From positions 1 to 14,050 of the forward strand of contig CAYNGD010000032.1 of NCBI GenBank assembly GCA_964396965.1: 14,050 bases of DNA, read 5' to 3'. The notes under the pieces were generated by a model. The model saw only the letters and a list, made by a program, of their open reading frames with translations, did no database searches and was not told where the DNA came from. Below are positions 6,208 to 14,050 of the stretch, piece after piece (the stretch's first letter is position 1; each line of letters opens with the position of its first letter). The position numbers and the translations under genes are program-made. This DNA is from JABMRW01 sp964396965 (lineage in GTDB: Bacteria; Chloroflexota; Dehalococcoidia; Dehalococcoidales; BS750m-G39).

Positions 6208-7091
6208 CTAATCTTATCGCTGGCGAGCGGGAAGTCCGTCTGGACAAATATGTCTGCCAGCAGCTCCCCGAGCTTTCCCGCAGCCGGGTGCAGCGGCTGA
6301 TTGCCGAAGGCCACATCACCGTTAACGGCCGGCCGGCCAAGCCGGGGCTTAAGCTCAATACCGGCGATAAGATTAAAGTTACTATCCCCCCCACCCCGCC
6401 CAGCCGCCTGGAGCCGGAAGATATACCACTGAACATCCTCTATGAGGACGACGACCTTCTGTTGGTGGATAAACCGGCGGGCTTAACCGTCCACCCCGCC
6501 CCGGGCCACCCCGGCCATACTTTAGTCAACGCCCTGCTGGCCCACCTCCCCCGCCTGGCCGATAGCGGCGACGCCCTGCGCCCCGGTATTGTCCACCGCC
6601 TGGATAAGGATACCTCCGGGGTGATGCTGGTGGCCAAGAACAGCCAGGCTCAGGCCGACCTGGCCGGGCAGTTTAAGTCCCACTCGGTTAATAAAGCCTA
6701 TCTGGTGCTGGTCAGGGGGCATTTGACGCCGGAGACCGGCGTCATTGAGGCGGCGATTGGCCGCGACCCCCGCCACCGCCAGAAAATGGCGGTTGTCGCC
6801 AGAGGTCGGGAGGCCCGCACCGAATATAAGGTCATTAGATATATCATGGGCTACACTCTGCTTGAGGTCAGGCCCAGGACGGGGCGCACCCACCAGATAA
6901 GGGTGCACCTGGCGGCCATCGGCTTTCCCGTGGTCGGCGATAAGATTTACGGGGTCAGGTCACCGTTTTTAGACCGCCAGTTCCTGCACGCTTCCCGGCT
7001 GGGCTTTAGGCTCCCTGCCACCGGGGAGTACGTCGAGTTCAAGTCCGAGCTGCCGGAGGATTTAAAGCGGGCGCTTAGGGATATAGAGTAG
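6195..7091 (+). CDS. rluD: RluA/RluD-family large-subunit pseudouridine synthase
   Basis: A 298-residue RNA pseudouridine synthase. An S4 RNA-binding domain occupies about residues 13-63 (VRLDKYVCQQL ... GDKIKV), followed by the catalytic domain with HRLDKDTSG at 134-142, where Asp137 is the nucleophile, and the later RTGRTHQIRVH motif. The S4 plus catalytic layout and length fit RluD, which modifies helix 69 of 23S rRNA, though RluC-like or other RluA-family specificity is possible. The start overlaps the end of lspA by 13 bp. The GGAG before the ATG is too close to be a good ribosome binding site, so it may rely on coupling to lspA translation. Confidence 0.93.
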   Translation: MDKVANLIAGEREVRLDKYVCQQLPELSRSRVQRLIAEGHITVNGRPAKPGLKLNTGDKIKVTIPPTPPSRLEPEDIPLNILYEDDDLLLVDKPAGLTVHPAPGHPGHTLVNALLAHLPRLADSGDALRPGIVHRLDKDTSGVMLVAKNSQAQADLAGQFKSHSVNKAYLVLVRGHLTPETGVIEAAIGRDPRHRQKMAVVARGREARTEYKVIRYIMGYTLLEVRPRTGRTHQIRVHLAAIGFPVVGDKIYGVRSPFLDRQFLHASRLGFRLPATGEYVEFKSELPEDLKRALRDIE

Positions 7092-7144
7092 ACTTGCCCC
7101 GCCCCCGTTTTAACTTTTGTTTTTCTTCCCATACCCGCCCGCCC

Positions 7145-7164
7145 AAAAAGGTTTCACCTTTTTT
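7145..7164 (+). terminator. Possible intrinsic terminator after rluD
   Basis: AAAAAGGT-TTC-ACCTTTTT forms a perfect 8-bp stem with a 3-base loop, followed by one further T, 53 bases after the rluD stop. It has the A-tract/T-tract symmetry of a bidirectional terminator, but only three of the eight pairs at most are G-C or near the loop, so it is a weak stem. It is the best termination candidate between rluD and gltX. Confidence 0.4.
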
Positions 7165-7235
7165 CATTTCCTTCTACCACCCCCATCACGGGGAAAAAGG
7201 GGGAAATCCGAGATTTTTAAAGGCAAAGACTTTGA

Positions 7236-7250
7236 GGGTGGGAGGGTGGG
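7236..7250 (+). promoter_or_regulatory. Compact G-quadruplex motif upstream of gltX
   Basis: GGGTGGGAGGGTGGG has four runs of three guanines separated by single bases, the layout that gives the most stable parallel quadruplexes. It lies on the coding strand 80 bp before the chosen gltX start. The octamer AGGGTGGG, present twice here (7235-7242 and 7243-7250), is exactly complementary to CCCACCCT at 7284-7291, so a hairpin could compete with the quadruplex. No promoter with a clear -35 and -10 could be placed in the 7092-7330 gap, so whether the motif is transcribed is not settled. Confidence 0.55.
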
Positions 7251-7330
7251 AAGCAAAACCAACGCTAAAAACTTAACTATCCCCCCACCCTAGAATGTCT
7301 CTAGATTAGATGGTAGAATGGGGAGAAGAA

Positions 7331-8787
<1,457 letters not shown>

Positions 8788-8791
<4 letters not shown>

Positions 8792-9828
8792 ACGGGCAGG
8801 TTCCCAGCCTCCGCGTCCTCGACTTGACCGATGATAAAGGCCGTCTCTGCTCCCGCTTTCTGGCCGATATGGGGGCGGAGGTCGTACGTATAGAGAAGCC
8901 GGGAAGTAGTGTCCCCTTTCGCTGGGAAGACCTGGGCAAGCGCTCGGTGACCCTGGATATAGAGTCAAAGCAAGGTCAAAAGGTTTTCCGGCGTCTGCTT
9001 GAGACCGCCGACGTATTAGTGGAGAGCCATCCCCCTGGCTATCTGGATAGTCTCGGCCTCGGCTATAATGAGCTTAATAAAATTAATCCCCGCCTGATTA
9101 TGGCCTCGATAACCCCCTTCGGGCAGGGAGGCCTCTACCGCGGCTATAAATCGTCTGATATCGTTGCCAGCGCTCTGGGCGGCCAGCTTTTTGTTAACGG
9201 TGAGCCGGGAAAGCCGCCGCTTAAAATCTTTGGCAACCAGAGCTACTACCTGGCCTCCCTCTTCGCCGCCATCGGCATCATGCTGGCTTTATGGCATCGC
9301 CAACGCTCGGGCAAAGGCCAGCACATCGATATTTCGCTCCAGGAGTGTGTCGCCGCCGCCCTGGACCACGTCCTGCCTCGCTATTTCTATCAGGGGGAGG
9401 TGGCTAAAAGGTGGGGTGGCCTGCACTGGAACGGCGCCTTCCGCGTCTTTCCGGCTCAAGACGGCTATATATTGCTCTCGCTATTTTACCAGTGGCCGAC
9501 GCTGGTGGAGTGGCTTGACTCCGAGGGCATGGCCGAAGATTTAACCGATTCAAAATGGCTGGACAGGAACTACCGCCGTGAGCATATTGACCACGTTATT
9601 GGTATGCTGGAGCGCTGGACGAAGACCCATCCTGTGGCCGAGCTGGTGGCCCAGGGGCAGTTGATGCACTTCCCCTGGGCGGAGGTGGCCTCGGTAGCGG
9701 GGCTTCTGGCCAGCCCCCAGCTTGAGGCGAAGGGCTTCTGGGCTGAGGTTGAGCACCCGGTGACGGGGGAGAGGTTTAAGTTCCCCGCCCCAATTTTGAA
9801 CCGGTGTTTTTCGTATGAAAGGTATTGA
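8788..9828 (+). CDS. Family III (CaiB/BaiF) CoA-transferase, short form
   Basis: A 346-residue protein of the CaiB/BaiF/formyl-CoA transferase family. Recognisable segments are SRFLADMGAEVVRIEKPG (about 22-39), GKRSVTLDIES, LVESHPPGYLDSLGLGY and GKGQHIDISLQE. It moves CoA between carboxylic acids; the substrates are not predictable. Compared with the second homologue in this window (377 residues) the nucleotide-binding start lacks the usual LAGPYA motif (here LTDDKGRLC), the residue after the SLQ of the active-site helix is Glu rather than the Asp of formyl-CoA transferase, and the protein stops before the usual RRPAPLLGEHN-like C-terminus. It starts within an ATGA overlap with gltX and overlaps the next gene by 14 bp, so all three are coupled. 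It could be a divergent or partly degenerate enzyme. Confidence 0.88.
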
Positions 9829-10816
9829 GCCGGGATATATTGAACTCTACCGTTCCGGGGAATTAGAGCGCCGGGCGGGGGCGCTGGAGGCGCGATTGAG
9901 CGCCTGCGATATCTGCCCGCGGGTGTGTGGGGTAAATCGCCTGGTGGGGGAAAGGGGGTTCTGCCACTCGGGCCGTCTGCCCATCGTCGCCTCGGTCGGC
10001 GCTCACCACGGCGAGGAGCCGGTGCTCTCTGGGAGGAGGGGTTCGGGGACGATATTCTTCGGTAACTGCAATCTGCGTTGCGTTTACTGCCAGAACTACC
10101 AGATAAGCCAGGACTATAAAGCTCAAAGGCGTAACGAGGTCGATACCGGTGTCCTGGCCGAGCGTATGCTCTTTCTTCAGGACGAGCTCGGCTGCCACAA
10201 CATCAACCTGGTCTCACCGTCGCACTTCGTCTCCCAGATAGTCCGCGCCGTGCTGGAGGCGGTGCCCCTGGGGCTCAGGTTGCCGCTGGTCTACAACACC
10301 AGCAGCTATGATTCCCTGGCCACCCTGCGGGAGCTTGACGGCATTATCAGCATCTACCTGGCCGATTTGAGGTATGCCTCTAATAAATGGGGCCGGCGCT
10401 TTTCCAAAGCTCCCGATTATGTGGAGCGGGCCCGGGACGCCATCAGGGAGATGTACCGGCAGGTGGGCAACCTGGTAGTGGACGAGACGAATATCGCCCA
10501 GAAGGGTTTGATTGTGCGCCACCTGATACTGCCCAACGGCGTCGCCGGCAGCCGCCAATCGCTGGGCTGGCTGGTCAGAGAGGTCTCTCCCCAGGTTGCG
10601 CTGAGCCTGATGTCGCAGTACTTTCCGGCGCACCGGGCGCCGCGAATTCCGCTGCTTTCCCGGCCAATAACATCTGAGGAGTATGACGAGGTGGTGGCGC
10701 TGGTCGAGGAGCTGGGCATAGAGAACGGCTGGCTGCAGGGGATGGATGCCTCAAAGCACTACCGGCCTGATTTCTCTAATGAGGGAGCTCCGTTTCCGGC
10801 GGGGGATATTGAGTGA
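9815..10816 (+). CDS. PflX-like radical SAM protein (COG1313 type)
   Basis: A 333-residue radical SAM protein. The SAM-binding [4Fe-4S] motif is CNLRCVYC with Cys85, Cys89 and Cys92. An N-terminal cluster CDICPRVCGVNRL ... GFC (Cys31, Cys34, Cys38, Cys50) is the hallmark of the PflX/COG1313 group, related to pyruvate formate-lyase activating enzymes. The usual KxFYD-like residues are replaced by YCQNYQISQD after the cluster. Substrate unknown; members have been proposed to activate glycyl-radical enzymes or modify proteins or metabolites, but none is encoded nearby. The enzyme needs a strongly reducing, oxygen-poor cytoplasm. The gene begins inside the end of the CoA-transferase gene and ends 13 bp from the stop of the convergent small gene. 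Confidence 0.92.
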   Translation: MKGIEPGYIELYRSGELERRAGALEARLSACDICPRVCGVNRLVGERGFCHSGRLPIVASVGAHHGEEPVLSGRRGSGTIFFGNCNLRCVYCQNYQISQDYKAQRRNEVDTGVLAERMLFLQDELGCHNINLVSPSHFVSQIVRAVLEAVPLGLRLPLVYNTSSYDSLATLRELDGIISIYLADLRYASNKWGRRFSKAPDYVERARDAIREMYRQVGNLVVDETNIAQKGLIVRHLILPNGVAGSRQSLGWLVREVSPQVALSLMSQYFPAHRAPRIPLLSRPITSEEYDEVVALVEELGIENGWLQGMDASKHYRPDFSNEGAPFPAGDIE

Positions 10817-10829
10817 GACGCTACACTGG

Positions 10830-10976
10830 CTATTTTCTCTTGCGCTTGACGAAGGCAAAGCGGATCTTCTTGCCGCTTAGCTTGTCCTTCCTGTTGACGT
10901 TCTCGATGAAGGTCTTGAGATCGGTCATGGGTTTTTCGGCCACTTTAGTTCCCTTCTTGTTCGCTTTAGCAGACAC
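10830..10976 (-). CDS. Small very basic protein of unknown function
   Basis: A 48-codon minus-strand reading frame starting GTG at 10976 and ending TAG at 10832-10830. The product has 17 Lys/Arg and only 4 Asp/Glu and ends in KRKRK; the core MTDLKTFIENVNRKDKLSGK looks helical. Codons are GC-ending (AAG, AAC, ATC, GAC, TTC), as in neighbouring genes. Internal starts at 10943 (GTG, after GAAGGGA) or 10928 (ATG) would give 37 or 32 residues. The opposite strand also has a hydrophobic open frame (10813-11046, 77 codons), but its many TTG leucines are unlike the neighbours and it has no ribosome binding site. A charge like this suggests RNA, DNA or ribosome binding. I do not recognise the family. 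Confidence 0.6.
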   Translation of the reverse strand: MSAKANKKGTKVAEKPMTDLKTFIENVNRKDKLSGKKIRFAFVKRKRK

Positions 10977-10983
10977 GGGGTTG

Positions 10984-11013
10984 ATTATAGCATATATTGG
11001 CGGGGCAGGCCAA
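10984..11013 (-). promoter_or_regulatory. Promoter of the small basic protein gene
   Basis: On the minus strand a perfect TATAAT (10984-10989), preceded by TGC as an extended -10, lies 18 bp from TTGGCC (11008-11013, 4 of 6 matches). The GTG start codon at 10976 begins eight bases after the -10, where transcription should start, so the mRNA would be leaderless or nearly so. Confidence 0.6.
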
Positions 11014-11030
11014 CTATCGGGTAAAAGCCA

Positions 11031-11648
11031 ATGGGACCTGATTTAAACGACCTTATACGCTTAGACAAAAGCCGGCTTAAACCGGCGGCAGCAATGATGG
11101 CCAGGGCGTTTCACGATAACCCGGGGTCTGTTTATTTCTTTCCGGATGTGTCCCAAAGAAGAAACAAGCTGCCTTACCTCTTCCAGTTACTGATTCGTTA
11201 TGGTCTGTTATATGGCGAAGTTTACGCGACCTCTCCCAATCTGGAAGGAGTAGCGGTGTGGCTTCCTTCTGAGAAAAGCTACCGGACGCTGTGGAGAAAC
11301 ATCAGGAGCGGGGGTTTGCTCCTGTTATTTAAAGCAGGGAGGGCGGTGGCAAGGGAATATACTCTCGGTAAGTATTTTGAGTCGGTGCGTAAGCGCTGTG
11401 CACCAGCCGCACACTGGTATTTACCCCTTCTCGGTGTCGACCCTGTTTATCAGGGTAAGGGTTATGCCAGTATTCTGCTGAGAGCTATGTTTGGCAGAGT
11501 CGATCAGGAGCACCTGCCCTGCTATCTTGAGACTCTAACGGAGAAGGATGTATCCATTTACCGGCACCTTGGGTTTGGGGTGGTTGGGGGTGGTGTATTT
11601 CCAGGAACCGAGGTGACTGTGCGGGCTATGTTGAGGAAAAATGACTGA
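11031..11648 (+). CDS. GNAT-family N-acetyltransferase
   Basis: A 205-residue protein with the acetyl-CoA binding core of GNAT enzymes: the motif A region LLGVDPVYQGKGYASILL at about 133-150, with the Q/R-x-x-G-x-A signature as QGKGYA (141-146), and motif B near LETLTEKDVSIYRHLGF (167-182). The acyl acceptor is unknown. The N-terminus with MMARAFHDNPG is common in this group. Only a poor ribosome binding site precedes the ATG at 11031, 41 bases after the promoter of the divergent small gene. Base composition is a little lower in GC than its neighbours, a mild hint of transfer. It overlaps the following CoA-transferase gene by 8 bp, so the two are coupled. Confidence 0.9.
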   Translation: MGPDLNDLIRLDKSRLKPAAAMMARAFHDNPGSVYFFPDVSQRRNKLPYLFQLLIRYGLLYGEVYATSPNLEGVAVWLPSEKSYRTLWRNIRSGGLLLLFKAGRAVAREYTLGKYFESVRKRCAPAAHWYLPLLGVDPVYQGKGYASILLRAMFGRVDQEHLPCYLETLTEKDVSIYRHLGFGVVGGGVFPGTEVTVRAMLRKND

Positions 11649-12774
11649 CTCCGTCCTGAAAGGCATTAGAATATTGGACTTCACCCGGGTTCTGGCCGGG
11701 CCCTACGCCACCAGAATATTGGTTGATTTCGGCGCCGAGGTGATTAAAGTCCAGCCCCGCCTCCCCCGTGAGGAGGACGAATTTGCCCGTGGCTACGATA
11801 ACACCTGGAACCGCAATAAGCTGGGCGTTACCCTGGACTTGAGTAAGCCCGACGGAATCGCTTTAGCCAGAAGGCTGGTGGCGGTTAGCGACGCCGTGGT
11901 CGAGAACTTCACCCCCCGCGTGATGGCCAACTGGGGCTTAGATTACGAAAATCTCAAGAGGATAAAGCCGGATATAATCATGCTCAGCCTTTCGGTGATG
12001 GGCGGCACCGGCCCCTGGCGTGACTATGCCGGCTTCGGCCCCACCATCCAGTCTTTCTCTGGTCTGACCCGTCTCACGTCCTACCCCGGCGGGCCGCCGC
12101 TGGGGCCGGGCGTTGCCCACGCCGACCACATCGGTGCCCTCTTCGGCTGTCTGGCCCTGCTGAGCGCTCTGGAATATAGGCGGCGGACGGGAGAGGGGCA
12201 GCATATTGATATCTCCCAGGTGGAGGCGATGGCCAGCCTGCTTGGGGACGCCTTTGTTCCCCCTGAGGAGACGGCATTTCAGGGTGTCTATCGCTGCCGG
12301 GGCGAAAACCGCTGGTGCGCGATAACTATTGCCACCGATGAGGAATGGCGGAGCTTTAAAGAGGCTTTGGGCGGCCCGCCCTGGGCTGAAGAGAAGAGGT
12401 TCGTTACTTTAGCCAACCGTCTCAGGAATAAGCCAGCGCTGGACGAGCTGATAGAAGGTTGGACGAAAAACCACTCCGCCGAAGAAGTAATGACTTTACT
12501 CCAGAAGAACGGGGTTGCCGCTGGCGTAGTTCAGTCCGCCGCCGATTTGGCCCAAGACCCTCAGCTTAAAGAGCGGGGCTTCTTCATCGAGCTTGACCAC
12601 CCCGAATTGGGCAGGACGGTGTCCGATGCCTCCCCGGTAAGGCTTTCGTCTACCCCGGCTGGATATACCCGGGCCGCCCCGCTTCCCGGTCAGGACAACG
12701 ACTATGTCTACGGGGAGCTTTTGGGTATCGGTGCTGATAAGATAGCTGAGCTTAAGAAGGGGGGTGTTATATAG
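11641..12774 (+). CDS. Family III (CaiB/BaiF) CoA-transferase, full-length
   Basis: A 377-residue CoA-transferase. Family signatures are LAGPYATRILVDFGAEVIKV (about 18-37), NRNKLGVTLDLSKP, VENFTPRVM, HADHIGALFG and GEGQHIDISQVEAM, and it ends in the usual APLPGQDNDYVYGELLG-like tail. Such enzymes transfer CoA between acyl-CoA and a free acid; many act on carnitine, oxalate, succinate/malate or aromatic acids, and the substrate here is open. At the active-site helix the aligned residue seems to be Glu rather than Asp, as in the other copy in this window. TGAGG just upstream of the ATG and an 8-bp overlap with the acetyltransferase gene tie them together. A second, shorter homologue lies at 8788-9828. 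Confidence 0.94.
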   Translation: MTDSVLKGIRILDFTRVLAGPYATRILVDFGAEVIKVQPRLPREEDEFARGYDNTWNRNKLGVTLDLSKPDGIALARRLVAVSDAVVENFTPRVMANWGLDYENLKRIKPDIIMLSLSVMGGTGPWRDYAGFGPTIQSFSGLTRLTSYPGGPPLGPGVAHADHIGALFGCLALLSALEYRRRTGEGQHIDISQVEAMASLLGDAFVPPEETAFQGVYRCRGENRWCAITIATDEEWRSFKEALGGPPWAEEKRFVTLANRLRNKPALDELIEGWTKNHSAEEVMTLLQKNGVAAGVVQSAADLAQDPQLKERGFFIELDHPELGRTVSDASPVRLSSTPAGYTRAAPLPGQDNDYVYGELLGIGADKIAELKKGGVI

Positions 12775-12810
12775 ATTTTTATCCACTCTGTTACGAAGTA
12801 AGGAGGCGTT

Positions 12811-13221
12811 ATGCTGTTTAGGAAAGTACATGTTTTCCGGGTTAAACCCGACCAGGAACTCGCCAGCGCGATTGTTGGCTACTGCCGCCAGAACGTTATC
12901 TCCTCTGGGGTGGTCATAGCTATCATAGGCTCTCTGCAGAGCGCTAAGTTGAACTTTCTCAAGAAGCTCCCGGGCAAATATGAGGCCAGGGAGTATAAGG
13001 GACCGCTGGAGATTGTCTGCGCTCAGGGCTCGGTGGCGGTTAAGGATGCCGAACTCATTGCCCACGTACACATACAGCTGGCCGATGACACCGGGTGCTG
13101 GGGGGGACACCTTGTCGAGGCCAGGGTATTCTCCACGGCTGAAGTGGTACTGGCGGAGCTTGACTACCAGCTTCGCCGTTATTCTGACCCTTACACTGGC
13201 CTCAATGAATTGCAGTCTTGA
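12811..13221 (+). CDS. PPC (DUF296)-domain protein
   Basis: A 136-residue protein made of a single PPC/DUF296 domain (PF03479), which is found alone in prokaryotes and fused to AT-hooks in plants. The metal-ligand pattern is visible as HVHIQL (His85 and His87) and GGHL (His100). The bacterial proteins form trimers and some bind metal; a DNA-binding role is often stated but the prokaryotic single-domain form has no AT-hook. The start is well supported by AAGGAGG at 12800-12806. It lies 36 bp after the CoA-transferase gene and may share its transcript. No terminator is obvious in the gap, and the function here is unknown. Confidence 0.88.
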   Translation: MLFRKVHVFRVKPDQELASAIVGYCRQNVISSGVVIAIIGSLQSAKLNFLKKLPGKYEAREYKGPLEIVCAQGSVAVKDAELIAHVHIQLADDTGCWGGHLVEARVFSTAEVVLAELDYQLRRYSDPYTGLNELQS

Positions 13222-13330
13222 TTATCACGCCGGTTAAAAAGGCTGGTATTTTGAGCAGAAGTGGCATGGCTATTGACAATCACTATTAGCCGGAGTAAGT
13301 TTTGTCTAGCTAAAAAAAGGAGGGTGAGAA
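13222..13330 (+). promoter_or_regulatory. Gap with possible promoter for the DUF4389 gene
   Basis: A perfect TTGACA lies at 13273-13278; 17 bp further, TAAGTT (13296-13301) is only a poor -10 box. A GGAGGG ribosome binding site at 13319-13324 precedes the start at 13331. Just after the upstream stop, CCGG/CTGG around 13230-13250 might form a weak hairpin, but I do not rely on it as a terminator. Confidence 0.35.
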
Positions 13331-13945
13331 ATGACACAGCCAAGCGGTTACCCGGTTTCGGTCAGTGGCGAGCTTACCCAGCCGCCGGCCCGTGGCTGGT
13401 GGCTCCTCAAATGGCTGCTGGCGATTCCCCACTATGTTATCCTGGTCTTTTTGTGGATAGCCTTTATCGTGGTGGCTATCATCGCCTTTTTTGCCATCCT
13501 CTTTACCGCTAAATACCCGCGCTCTCTATTCGACTTTAACGCCGGAGTGTTGCGCTGGACGTGGCGGGTGGGCTTTTACAGCTATCAAGCTCTGGGCACG
13601 GATAGGTACCCACCCTTCACCCTTAAATCGGTTGACTACCCGGCCGATCTAGAAATACCTTATCCAGAGAGACTCTCCCGCGGGCTGGTGCTGATAAAGT
13701 GGTGGCTGCTGGCTATCCCGCACTACATAATCTTGGCTTTCTTCCAGGGTGGTGGGGGACAAGAAAGCGGAGTTGGCCTCACCTTTATTCTAGCCATATT
13801 CGGTGCGATAGCGTTGCTGTTCACGGGGAAATACCCTGATGATATGTTTAAACTTGTTATAGGGATGAACCGCTGGAGCTACCGGGTGGCCGCCTACGCC
13901 TCGCTGATGACCGACAGCTACCCGCCCTTCCGCCTCTGGGACTAG
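13331..13945 (+). CDS. DUF4389-domain membrane protein (two copies)
   Basis: A 204-residue membrane protein built of two similar DUF4389 units. Copy one runs from about residue 21 to 97 (RGWWLLKWLLAIPHYVIL ... FTAKYPRSLFDFNAGVLRWTWRV ... YPPFTL) and copy two from about 117 to 201 (RGLVLIKWWLLAIPHYIIL ... LFTGKYPDDMFKLVIGMNRWSYRV ... YPPFRL). Each has two hydrophobic segments and a conserved LAIPHY, GKYP/AKYP, RW-x-x-RV and YPPF pattern, so the gene arose by internal duplication. The family is of unknown function, common in Actinobacteria and Chloroflexota. GGAGGG seven bases before the ATG fixes the start. Its stop codon TAG overlaps the stop codon of the convergent mutM gene. Confidence 0.9.
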   Translation: MTQPSGYPVSVSGELTQPPARGWWLLKWLLAIPHYVILVFLWIAFIVVAIIAFFAILFTAKYPRSLFDFNAGVLRWTWRVGFYSYQALGTDRYPPFTLKSVDYPADLEIPYPERLSRGLVLIKWWLLAIPHYIILAFFQGGGGQESGVGLTFILAIFGAIALLFTGKYPDDMFKLVIGMNRWSYRVAAYASLMTDSYPPFRLWD

Positions 13946-14050
13946 AGTGGCTGGCACTTGGGGCAGAAGTAGCTGCCGCGGTTCCTTACCGTGATGCGCT
14001 TTAAGGGTGTGCCGCAGACGGGGCAGGACTCCCCCCGCCGGTGGGCCACC
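13942..14050 (-). CDS. mutM: Formamidopyrimidine-DNA glycosylase, C-terminal fragment
   Basis: The last 36 residues of a minus-strand gene whose start lies beyond the right edge of the window. The reading frame has CPVC-x16-CPKC (SCPVCG ... YFCPKCQPL), the C4 zinc finger of Fpg/MutM that grips DNA at the oxidised-purine lesion, with the characteristic RRGESCPVCGTPLKR start. The enzyme removes 8-oxoguanine and nicks the strand. The same zinc-finger fold ends some IleRS proteins and endonuclease VIII, but the HRRGESCPVCG sequence favours Fpg. The stop TAG at 13944-13942 is shared, on opposite strands, with that of the DUF4389 gene through CTAG. Confidence 0.85.
   Translation of the reverse strand, partial: VAHRRGESCPVCGTPLKRITVRNRGSYFCPKCQPL

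Noticed and set aside
7236..7330. T-box-like AGGGTGG sequence upstream of an aminoacyl-tRNA synthetase gene
   Set aside because: A T-box needs the full AGGGTGGnACCGCG motif, a specifier stem and a terminator with a T-run before the gene. The sequence after AGGGTGG is GAAGC and no terminator with a T-run follows, so it is only a chance overlap of the G-quadruplex motif.
10813..11046. Hydrophobic 77-codon plus-strand frame opposite the small basic gene
   Set aside because: It starts at a GTG inside the radical SAM stop region with no ribosome binding site, relies on TTG leucine codons that neighbours avoid, and runs 16 bases into the acetyltransferase gene. The minus-strand frame has the better promoter and codon pattern, although conservation data would settle it.

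Overview
The window looks like a stretch of bacterial chromosome with about 55-60% GC and strong GC bias at third codon positions. Genes are tightly packed and several are translationally coupled. The gene mix includes two family III (CaiB/BaiF) CoA-transferases, a DUF4389 membrane protein, a short TraR/DksA zinc-finger protein with lspA and rluD, a COG1313-type radical SAM protein and a MoxR/VWA pair. I infer an anaerobic or facultative Chloroflexota, most likely Dehalococcoidia-like. No rRNA is present to confirm this.

Left half, minus strand. A Fur-family regulator (4605-5036) heads a run of co-directional genes: a six-segment membrane protein of unknown function (3950-4612), a COG1237 metallo-beta-lactamase-fold hydrolase (3105-3938), class 1B dihydroorotate dehydrogenase (2169-3092) and a short-chain dehydrogenase (1364-2146). 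A MoxR AAA+ ATPase (400-1236) with its own promoter and a CoxE-like VWA protein (ends at 397, cut by the window edge) follow. The fur promoter is a near-consensus sigma-70 promoter. It overlaps a perfect 19-bp palindrome and abuts a 15/19 match to the classical Fur box, so fur and the genes behind it are probably iron-regulated.

Right half, plus strand. A divergent promoter at 5117-5145 drives a TraR/DksA-type zinc-finger gene, lspA and rluD in an overlapping operon with a roughly 150-nt structured leader. After a 240-bp gap containing a compact G-quadruplex motif comes gltX, coupled to a CaiB-type CoA-transferase and then a PflX-like radical SAM protein. A small, very basic minus-strand protein with a possibly leaderless promoter (10830-10976) sits between this operon and the next pair, a GNAT acetyltransferase overlapping a second CaiB-type CoA-transferase. 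A PPC/DUF296-domain protein and a duplicated DUF4389 membrane protein follow. The last 109 bases hold the C-terminal zinc finger of MutM/Fpg on the minus strand, sharing a CTAG stop with the DUF4389 gene.

Most genes are housekeeping or known families. The parts that deserve attention are the double operator at fur with its uncharacterised membrane protein, the small basic protein, and the G-rich element upstream of gltX. I see no phage, IS element, CRISPR array, toxin-antitoxin module or tRNA.
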